DNA from: an uncultured Clostridia bacterium
Lineage (GTDB): Bacteria > Bacillota > Clostridia > Peptostreptococcales > Acidaminobacteraceae
DNA: 5,392 bases
Assembly: GCA_937880545.1 (NCBI GenBank)
Contig: CALFKA010000083.1
Coordinates: 1-5,392 of the forward strand
Direction: 5' to 3'
Positions 1 through 5,392 of this stretch are shown here, one piece after another. Position numbers and translations under genes: made by a program. Below the pieces are notes generated by a model. That model was given only the letters and a program-made list of their open reading frames with translations. It did not search any database and was not told the DNA's origin. Numbering within the stretch: position 1 is the first letter of the stretch; the number at the start of each line of letters is the position of its first letter.

Positions 1-1
1 C

Positions 2-874
2 GAGAAGACAGAATCGATGGAGATAGCCTTTTTCGGAGGCAGCTTCACTGCGCTCCCGAGAGGGATTCAGAAGAAATATCTGAGCCTGGCTGCCGGCTAT
101 GTGGGAACAGGACCTGTAAAAGGAATCCGCTTCTCCACTCGACCTGATGCCATCGATCAGGAAGTAATTGACTTTCTCAGTAACTACCCTGTGACAACGG
201 TGGAAGTGGGCGTGCAGAGCGCAGATGAGCGAGTGCTAATTGCCTCGCAGAGAGGCCATGATCTCGTCGATATCCTGAAGGCGACGAGCCTGGTGAAGCG
301 CCAAGGCTATCAGTTGGGGATCCAGATGATGACGGGGCTTCCGGAAGACGACTATGAACGCAGTGTCTACACTGCAGAAAAGATTATTCTCCTCAAGCCG
401 AATTTTGTGCGCATCTACCCGACCTTAGTGCTAAAAGGCACACCTCTGGAAGAGATGATGAATCGGGGAGAATACGATCCTTGGGAGATTGAAGAGACAC
501 TGGAGTTGACGGATACAATTATGAGTATCTTCCTGCGAGAAGGGATCTCCGTGATCCGGCTGGGACTCTACAGTGAAAATCCTGACTTTGCAGAGAGTGT
601 CGTAGCAGGACCCTACCACCCTGCACTGAAAAGTCTGGTTCTCTCGAGGATGTACCGCAACCGATTGGAAGACAAACTGGTGGGAAATGGCGATATCCAC
701 CTGAAGGTTTCCCCGTTCGATCTGTCGTCGATGGTCGGCCATGGGGGACAAAACCGCCAGTACTTTTTGGAAAAATACCAGAGGCGCATGTGTGTCCAGG
801 CAGACGAGCAACTTCCCCGCTACTGCTTTGAATATGATGGACGCCGCGTGCCACTATATAAGGAGAAGTCGTGA
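2..874 (+). CDS. Elp3-like radical SAM protein without acetyltransferase domain (5' truncated by window edge)
   Basis: This is the C-terminal 290 residues of a radical SAM protein. The frame is open to the left edge, so the ATG at 17 is internal and the real start lies outside. The cysteine motif that binds the 4Fe-4S cluster, which in this family precedes the GGSF segment, is therefore not visible. Seen here are AFFGGSF (GGSF at 35-46, the equivalent of the SAM-binding GGE-type motif), GVQS ending at 220, a RGH (251-259), a QMMTGLP stretch, RIYPT (410-424), AGPYHPA (605-625) and GHGGQN (737-754). These fit the Elp3-related family found upstream of smc in Clostridia. The protein ends soon after the radical SAM core, without the acetyltransferase domain of true Elp3. 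Such enzymes cleave S-adenosylmethionine to form a radical; the substrate is unknown, and tRNA or another RNA is only a guess from the Elp3 relationship. Its stop overlaps the smc start by 4 bases. Confidence 0.9.
   Translation, partial: EKTESMEIAFFGGSFTALPRGIQKKYLSLAAGYVGTGPVKGIRFSTRPDAIDQEVIDFLSNYPVTTVEVGVQSADERVLIASQRGHDLVDILKATSLVKRQGYQLGIQMMTGLPEDDYERSVYTAEKIILLKPNFVRIYPTLVLKGTPLEEMMNRGEYDPWEIEETLELTDTIMSIFLREGISVIRLGLYSENPDFAESVVAGPYHPALKSLVLSRMYRNRLEDKLVGNGDIHLKVSPFDLSSMVGHGGQNRQYFLEKYQRRMCVQADEQLPRYCFEYDGRRVPLYKEKS
860..865 (+). promoter_or_regulatory. Ribosome binding site of smc
   Basis: AAGGAG lies 5 bases before the GTG at 871, inside the last codons of the radical SAM gene. It decides the smc start in favour of this GTG, which also gives the expected SMC N-terminus (MRLKAIELKGFKSF). 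With the GTGA start/stop overlap, this suggests reinitiation or coupled translation of smc after the upstream gene. Confidence 0.85.
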
Positions 875-3800
875 GACTCAAGGCCATTGAACTCAAAGGA
901 TTCAAGTCCTTTGCCCAACGAACAAGAATAGATTTTCCCGAGGGGATCAGTGCGATCGTCGGCCCCAATGGCTGCGGCAAGAGCAATATCATCGACGCCG
1001 TACGTTGGGTACTTGGTGAACAGGCAACATCAGCGCTGCGAGCCAAGAAGATGGAAGACGTCATCTTCAACGGCACGGAACATAGAGCTCGTCAGAACTA
1101 TGCAGAGGTCACTCTGCTCTTTGAAGGAGCGGAGAGACTGATTGAAGGAGCGGGTGAAGAACTTTCCATTCGCCGAATCCTTCACAGGAGTGGTGAGAGC
1201 ATTTACTCCATCGGAGACAAAGATGTCCGCCTTAAAGATGTGCGTGAGCTCATCATGGACACGGGGATCGGCGTCAGCGGCTACTCGCTCATCAGCCAGG
1301 GTGATATTGAAGACATCTTAAGTGAAAGTGGTTTTAACCGCAGAAAGATCTTTGAAGAAGCGTCGGGGACATCTCTTCTCACCGCAAAAAAACTAGAAGC
1401 GACGAGGAGACTGGCCCGAGTCGAATCCAATGTAGAACGCATCAGCGATATTTACGTAGAGGTCGAAAGCCGCCTCGAGCCGTTAAAGGAGGCTTCTGAG
1501 AAAGCTACGCAGTACCTTGCACTGAAAGAGCTCATGGAAGATGCGGAACTTTACTATGCCCTGAGTGACTATGAACGCTATGACAGAGAAGCCGGAGAGT
1601 GGCAAGAGCAGCTCCGTAGCATGAGAAAACAGGAAGAAGTGCTCCGTGTTGACTTGGAGAAGAAAGAAGAAGCTAGCGTTTCGGCAGAAAAAGCTGTGCG
1701 CGAACTTGAAGAGGAACACGACGCTCTTCGCGACCGACAGCGAACGCTGATGGAAGAAAGAGACGGGTTCTTCCTGGAACTACGCTTGAAGGAAGAGCGA
1801 AAGACACAGAGCAGTATGCAGGAGAGGCAGCTTGCCAAATCCCTAGAAGAAGGAGAGAGTCGCCGGAGCGTTGCAGAGGAAGAGATCGAAGCGTTACAAT
1901 TCGATGTAAAAGAAAAAGAGAAAGCCTTCCAAGATTTGAAAGAACTCGCTGTCAAACTGAGTGCCTCCTTTCAGGAGAAGAGTGATCAGCTTTCGTCTAC
2001 CCATAAATCGAAAGAACAACGGGAAAGCGAACTCCGAAGTCATAGAGAGCAGTTCGAAGCCGCCAAGGCGACTGAACTCCTACTCCATGAACAGAAGATC
2101 GCCCTGGAGAGGAGTCTTGATGGCAGAGACTTCGATGCCCTTGAACTGAAAGAAAAGGCAGCTGAGCTTTTAGAGAAAGAATCAGCGAAGGAAGAAGAGC
2201 GAGAAGAGTTGAACCGGCGAATAGCCCGGGCGACTCACTTGTTTGAGTATACACAGCAGGAAAAGCAAGAGGCTTCCGATGATCTGCGCGAACTGCATGC
2301 CGAGAAGCTGGAAAAAGAAAATCAGCAAAACTCCCTCCGAAAAGAAGAAAAACTCCTGGAGGAACTTGAAGCAAGTCACCTTGAAAATGCAGAGGATGTG
2401 CAGGATCTCCTCCTTCACCACCTGAAAGTGAAGAAGGGATATGAAAAGGCAGTGGAAGCTGTTCTTGGTACCAAACTCCAAGCACTGCTTAGAAAAGATC
2501 TACAGGAAGTATTATCTGACTCTCGAGAGAAGGGGAGCTTCCTTCTCTATAGCATCTCAAAAACCCCTGAAAAGAAAACGACATCAAAGGATCTGCTGCA
2601 TTATGTCGAGACAGAGACTGCATACACTGGCCTTTTGAGATCGCTGTTAGACGGTGTACAGCTGGTGGGCTCGCTGAGTGAAACCACAGCCTCCAGCGGT
2701 GAAACGCTTGTGACAAAAGAGGGTGCCTTGCTGAGCGGACCGTTTCTTCGCCTGTCCGCCGGTTCTCAGCCACCTCTACTCAGTTTCCGTATGAGAAGAG
2801 AAGAAATCTCAGAAGAAGTCAGACTTCTTGGAAGAAGTTTAGAGGAGTGGCAAGAGCGGATGGAGGCACAGACTTCTGAAGACAGAAGACTTAGTCAGCA
2901 GCTCGAAGAGGAAGAAAAGGCACTGAAGAAACTCCGGGAAGAAAGTGAGCAACTCGATCAGCTGATTCGCGAACTGCGCCATGAAAGACAACTCGACGAA
3001 CAGAGGATTGACCAGTTACAGCAACAGGCGCAAAAAGAATTATTGCGCCTGCAAGAACTCACATCCCAACTGCAAGAGAAGATCTCACAGCGTGAGCATT
3101 TCTTTCAGCGCATTGAAGAACTTCAAAAAGCGACACCGGAGAGCTTTAGCGTCTTGGAAGCGGATACGAGAGAACTCAGCGAAGAACTCCATGAAAAAGA
3201 ACTGGAACTCGCCCGAACAGAAGGCGTTCTCCGAGCTGCGCAGATGTCGCTTGAGGAGAAACAGAGGAGTGCTCAGAGTGAGAGCGAACGGCTCGCTCGA
3301 GAGCAGGAGCTGTTAGAAGAGCTCAAAGATGCTCAGGAGTCACTTCAGGAAGAGATCGATGTCCTGAGAGAGAAACACAGCAAAGTACTCCTGTCGATTG
3401 AACAGATCGATCAGTACGTGATGGACCTGCGAAAACAGGTGGCTCAAAAACGCGAAGACCGGGAGATGAGAGAGAAACAGAAGAAGGAGCTGGAGGAACG
3501 AAGAATGACCCTCCTTGCCGACCTCTCTGCACTCGATATCAAATTTGTTCGGCTTGATGAAAGAAGAAAGAATGTCTCCGAGAGCATCTGGGAGAACTAT
3601 AACCTGAGCATAAAGCAACTGCGGGAACGATTTGCCGAGCGAGAAGTGACGACCAGCCGAAGTGAACTGAGAACTATCCGACAGTCCATGCTGGCGCTTG
3701 AACCCGTCAACCTCGATGCGATCGAAGAATACCGACAGGTGTTTGAGCGAGAAGAATTCCTCCGCACACAGCTTGATGACTTGCAGAAGGCGAGAGAAGA

Positions 3801-4317
3801 TCTCCATCGCACGCTGGCAGGCCTTGAACGGCGTATGAGAGGCGACTTCCGAAAGACCTTTGAAGAGATCCGAGGCTATTTTCAGGATATTTTCCGGGAG
3901 CTATTCCGTGGTGGAGAGGGAGATATCCGACTCGAAGAAGACAAAGACGTACTTGAGAGCGACATCCTCATCTTTGCCTCTCCCCCAGGCAAAAAGTTGG
4001 TACACATGAACCTGCTGAGTGGAGGAGAAAAGGCGATGACCGCCATTGCACTGCTCTTTGCTGTGCTTCGAGCGAAGCCGTCACCCTTTTATATCTTGGA
4101 TGAGATTGAAGCGGCGCTTGACGACGTGAACATTCAGCGCTTTGGAGAATTCCTGAAGACCTTTAGTGAGGGAAGTCAGTTCATTCTGATCACGCACAGA
4201 AAAGGCACGATGGAATACGCAAAGGCGCTATACGGTGTATCCATGGAAGAGAAGGGAATTTCCACCCTTGTCTCCATCGGTTTTGAGGAAGGAGAAAGCC
4301 ATGGCAGGGTTGTTTGA
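871..4317 (+). CDS. smc: Chromosome segregation and condensation ATPase SMC
   Basis: SMC is the ATPase of the bacterial condensin complex (with ScpA and ScpB), which entraps and compacts DNA on the nucleoid. The gene is complete at 1148 aa, slightly shorter than the 1186 aa of Bacillus subtilis Smc. The N-terminal head has Walker A GPNGCGKSN (31-39), arginine finger R57 and Q-loop Q143 (LISQGD). A long coiled-coil arm rich in Glu, Lys, Arg, Gln and Leu runs from about 165 to 500. The hinge spans about 505-632, with the core GYEKAVEAVLG at 523-533. The return arm runs from about 635 to 985. The C-terminal head has ABC signature LSGGEK (1049-1054), Walker B FYILDE (D1077, E1078), D-loop ALDD and H-switch H1109 (ITHRKGTME). 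All ATPase residues are present. The hinge is divergent: the Gly-Gly pairs of the B. subtilis hinge are replaced by GPFLRLSAG (623-631). The region after the head motif IFEEASG (160-166) also departs from the usual ISKYK.RK pattern. The GTG start overlaps the upstream stop, and the last 17 bases overlap ftsY. Confidence 0.98.
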   Translation: MRLKAIELKGFKSFAQRTRIDFPEGISAIVGPNGCGKSNIIDAVRWVLGEQATSALRAKKMEDVIFNGTEHRARQNYAEVTLLFEGAERLIEGAGEELSIRRILHRSGESIYSIGDKDVRLKDVRELIMDTGIGVSGYSLISQGDIEDILSESGFNRRKIFEEASGTSLLTAKKLEATRRLARVESNVERISDIYVEVESRLEPLKEASEKATQYLALKELMEDAELYYALSDYERYDREAGEWQEQLRSMRKQEEVLRVDLEKKEEASVSAEKAVRELEEEHDALRDRQRTLMEERDGFFLELRLKEERKTQSSMQERQLAKSLEEGESRRSVAEEEIEALQFDVKEKEKAFQDLKELAVKLSASFQEKSDQLSSTHKSKEQRESELRSHREQFEAAKATELLLHEQKIALERSLDGRDFDALELKEKAAELLEKESAKEEEREELNRRIARATHLFEYTQQEKQEASDDLRELHAEKLEKENQQNSLRKEEKLLEELEASHLENAEDVQDLLLHHLKVKKGYEKAVEAVLGTKLQALLRKDLQEVLSDSREKGSFLLYSISKTPEKKTTSKDLLHYVETETAYTGLLRSLLDGVQLVGSLSETTASSGETLVTKEGALLSGPFLRLSAGSQPPLLSFRMRREEISEEVRLLGRSLEEWQERMEAQTSEDRRLSQQLEEEEKALKKLREESEQLDQLIRELRHERQLDEQRIDQLQQQAQKELLRLQELTSQLQEKISQREHFFQRIEELQKATPESFSVLEADTRELSEELHEKELELARTEGVLRAAQMSLEEKQRSAQSESERLAREQELLEELKDAQESLQEEIDVLREKHSKVLLSIEQIDQYVMDLRKQVAQKREDREMREKQKKELEERRMTLLADLSALDIKFVRLDERRKNVSESIWENYNLSIKQLRERFAEREVTTSRSELRTIRQSMLALEPVNLDAIEEYRQVFEREEFLRTQLDDLQKAREDLHRTLAGLERRMRGDFRKTFEEIRGYFQDIFRELFRGGEGDIRLEEDKDVLESDILIFASPPGKKLVHMNLLSGGEKAMTAIALLFAVLRAKPSPFYILDEIEAALDDVNIQRFGEFLKTFSEGSQFILITHRKGTMEYAKALYGVSMEEKGISTLVSIGFEEGESHGRVV
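4289..4294 (+). promoter_or_regulatory. Ribosome binding site of ftsY, embedded in the smc tail
   Basis: AAGGAG lies 6 bases before the ATG at 4301. The same bases encode the Glu-Glu-Gly-Glu segment near the SMC C-terminus. This site selects the ATG at 4301 over an in-frame GTG at 4235, which would add 22 residues unlike any FtsY N-terminus. Confidence 0.85.
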
Positions 4318-5218
4318 GAAGATTAAGCAGAGTTTGAGGAAGACGAGCGAGAGTTTTATCCATTCCCTTGATGAACTCCTTGGAACGTATGATGAAATCG
4401 ATGAAGATTTTCTGGAAGAGCTGGAAGAAACGCTGATCATGGCGGACATGGGTGCGGAGACGACGGACGAAGTGATGAGAGAGTTAGAGCAACTCATCTA
4501 TGACCGCCCGATCCGATCTCCCAAAGAAGTCATTCCCGCACTCCGAGATATTCTGGAGCGAAAAATCGACACTCCCGATGAAGAGCGCTTTGACTGGAAT
4601 CATCCTCCCAAAGTGCTTCTGATCATTGGAGTCAATGGAGCGGGGAAGACGACTTCTATCGGGAAGCTGGCCAGACTTTTAAAGAGTGAAGGCAAGAGCG
4701 TTCTCATGGCGGCGGGAGATACTTTCCGCGCAGCCGCCATTGAACAACTCCAGATCTGGGCAGACAGAGCAGGAGTTGACCTGATCAAACAGCAGGAGGG
4801 GAGTGACCCCGCCAGCGTCATCTTTGACGCCATTGCCGCACAGAAGAGCCGAGGTATCGATGTACTCCTCTGCGATTCTGCCGGAAGACTCCACAACAAG
4901 AAAAATCTCATGAGAGAGTTGGAGAAGATAACACGCATCATCCTACGAGAATATCCCAGAGAAGAAGTGCGCACCCTCTTGGTGCTCGACTCGACAACCG
5001 GGCAGAATGCCCTCAATCAGGCTGTGTTGTTCAAAGAGTATGCTGACATGGATGGCATCATTCTCACGAAACTCGATGGTACTGCCAAGGGCGGCTTCGT
5101 CTTTAGCATCAGGGAAAAGCTCGGTGTGCCTGTCCTCTTTGTCGCTACAGGAGAGAAGATCGAAGATATGGCGCCCTTTGATGCGAAGAGCTTTGTTTCG
5201 GGGATTTTTGAGGGGTAG
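4301..5218 (+). CDS. ftsY: Signal recognition particle receptor FtsY (SRP-type GTPase)
   Basis: FtsY is the membrane-associated receptor that docks SRP (Ffh-RNA) carrying ribosomes translating membrane proteins. Paired GTP hydrolysis with Ffh then releases the cargo to SecYEG. From the ATG at 4301 it has 305 aa, the usual compact Firmicutes size. A short basic amphipathic N-terminus (MAGLFEKIKQSLRK, a likely lipid-binding helix) replaces the long acidic A domain of E. coli. The N domain spans about 25-100 (FLEELEETLIMADMG). G-domain motifs are G1 GVNGAGKTTS (110-119, K116), DTFRAAAIEQL (140-150), G3 DSAGR (192-196), TTGQNALNQA, G4 TKLDGTAKGG (256-265) and the closing ATGEKIEDMAPF. Small deviations are Ser for the usual Thr in G3 (DTAGR) and Ala-Thr-Gly in place of the common Gly-x-Gly before the last GEK. 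Both are conservative and the protein looks functional. It overlaps smc by 17 bases and is the last gene of the operon. ylxM and ffh, its frequent neighbours in Firmicutes, do not follow within the window. Confidence 0.98.
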   Translation: MAGLFEKIKQSLRKTSESFIHSLDELLGTYDEIDEDFLEELEETLIMADMGAETTDEVMRELEQLIYDRPIRSPKEVIPALRDILERKIDTPDEERFDWNHPPKVLLIIGVNGAGKTTSIGKLARLLKSEGKSVLMAAGDTFRAAAIEQLQIWADRAGVDLIKQQEGSDPASVIFDAIAAQKSRGIDVLLCDSAGRLHNKKNLMRELEKITRIILREYPREEVRTLLVLDSTTGQNALNQAVLFKEYADMDGIILTKLDGTAKGGFVFSIREKLGVPVLFVATGEKIEDMAPFDAKSFVSGIFEG

Positions 5219-5283
5219 AGAGCGGATCGTTCATCTACATTAAGATGTGTTTTGCCACAAATAAAAGGTATGCCTCATGATGC

Positions 5284-5307
5284 GGAGAGCAAATAGCTCT
5301 CCTTTTT
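5284..5307 (+). terminator. Rho-independent terminator of the radical SAM - smc - ftsY operon
   Basis: A perfect 7-bp inverted repeat, GGAGAGC / GCTCTCC, has a 5-base AAATA loop and is directly followed by TTTTT (5303-5307). It begins 65 bases after the ftsY stop. No T-tract follows the stem on the minus strand, so it should act on plus-strand transcription only. Confidence 0.9.
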
Positions 5308-5311
5308 GGTG

Positions 5312-5340
5312 TTGACGACGCACATTGACTGTATTAATAT
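5312..5340 (+). promoter_or_regulatory. Putative sigma-70/sigma-A promoter for a gene beyond the right edge
   Basis: TTGACG (5312-5317) and TAATAT (5335-5340) are separated by exactly 17 bases. The -35 matches consensus at 5 of 6 positions and the -10 at 4 of 6, within an A/T-rich stretch. It begins 4 bases after the operon terminator, a common arrangement for the promoter of the next unit. Initiation would be expected near 5347. No start codon for a supported gene appears before the window ends, so the target is unknown. Confidence 0.5.
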
Positions 5341-5392
5341 ATTCCCGAGTTTGACACTTTGAAGATATAAAAAGCCGCTTTTGCGTTGGAAT
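5341..5392. other. Non-coding tail, no gene recognised
   Basis: This short stretch contains a consensus-like TTGACA (5351-5356), a TATAAA (5366-5371) only 9 bases after it, and an interrupted palindrome AAAAGC-C-GCTTTT (5370-5382). I see no supported start codon, tRNA or other RNA gene. It is most likely the 5' leader or promoter area of the next transcription unit. Confidence 0.5.

Noticed and set aside
17..19. ATG at 17 as the true start of the radical SAM gene
   Set aside because: The frame is open to the left edge, and the family needs a cysteine motif before GGSF, so this Met is internal.
519..1076. 185-codon minus-strand ORF across the radical SAM/smc junction
   Set aside because: It is antisense to two clear genes. 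Its sequence is low-complexity, with no recognisable motif.
1997..2485. 162-codon and overlapping 99-codon minus-strand ORFs opposite the smc coiled coil
   Set aside because: GAA/GAG/AAG-rich coiled-coil codons give TTC/CTC/CTT on the other strand, which rarely makes stops. These are composition shadows.
3340..3807. 155-codon minus-strand ORF opposite the second smc coiled-coil arm
   Set aside because: Same composition effect, with Phe/Leu/Ser-rich translation and no domain.
4235..4300. GTG at 4235 as the ftsY start, adding 22 residues
   Set aside because: The extension lies in the conserved SMC C-terminus, has no ribosome binding site, and does not look like FtsY. The ATG at 4301 has AAGGAG at good spacing.
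4600..5016. 138-codon minus-strand ORF opposite ftsY
   Set aside because: It is fully antisense to the conserved GTPase domain, with no ribosome binding site or family resemblance.
5232..5254. Weak hairpin CATCT-acatta-AGATG followed by TGTTTTG just after ftsY, as a first terminator
   Set aside because: It has only a 5-bp A/T-rich stem and a broken T-run, and an alternative ACAT/ATGT pairing competes. The hairpin at 5284 is far stronger.
5351..5371. TTGACA plus TATAAA as a promoter
   Set aside because: The spacing is 9 bases, far below the 16-18 needed. No other -35 fits the TATAAA, and no -10 fits 17 bases after the TTGACA.
1..5392. CRISPR array, insertion sequence, tRNA or rRNA gene
   Set aside because: No regularly spaced repeats, transposase, terminal inverted repeats or RNA gene signatures were seen. 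Coding sequence fills 2-5218.

Overview
The window is an ordinary bacterial housekeeping cluster of three same-strand, tightly packed genes, followed by a short non-coding tail. In order they are a 5'-truncated Elp3-like radical SAM protein without an acetyltransferase domain, the chromosome condensation ATPase SMC, and the SRP receptor GTPase FtsY. The order radical SAM - smc - ftsY is typical of Clostridia-type Firmicutes, where rnc (RNase III) commonly lies upstream. FtsY is the short Firmicutes form without a long acidic A domain, and the ribosome binding sites are strong AAGGAG types. Composition looks moderate (about half G+C by eye), so a mid-GC Clostridia or Tissierellia-type anaerobe is my best guess. 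Species-level placement is not possible from this sequence.

Layout: bases 2-874 hold the C-terminal 290 residues of the radical SAM protein. Its stop overlaps the GTG start of smc by 4 bases (GTGA, 871-874). smc runs 871-4317 (1148 aa) and is complete, with Walker A, arginine finger, Q-loop, ABC signature, Walker B and H-switch all intact, two long coiled-coil arms and a compact divergent hinge. ftsY starts at 4301, inside the last codons of smc (17-base overlap), and ends at 5218 (305 aa). A perfect 7-bp hairpin with a T-tract at 5284-5307 closes the operon. A plausible sigma-70-type promoter (5312-5340) follows at once and probably serves a gene beyond the right edge. Bases 5341-5392 hold no gene I can support.

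The three genes are probably one transcription unit with translational coupling at both junctions. SMC compacts and helps segregate the chromosome together with ScpA and ScpB. FtsY receives SRP-bound ribosomes at the membrane. The radical SAM protein has an unknown substrate, and its position next to smc is conserved but unexplained.

I found no new defence, mobile or regulatory system. The most notable points are the non-canonical hinge of SMC, which lacks the paired-glycine pattern of Bacillus subtilis Smc, conservative changes in FtsY GTPase motifs, and three TTGAC elements in the tail spaced 13 and 26 bases apart.
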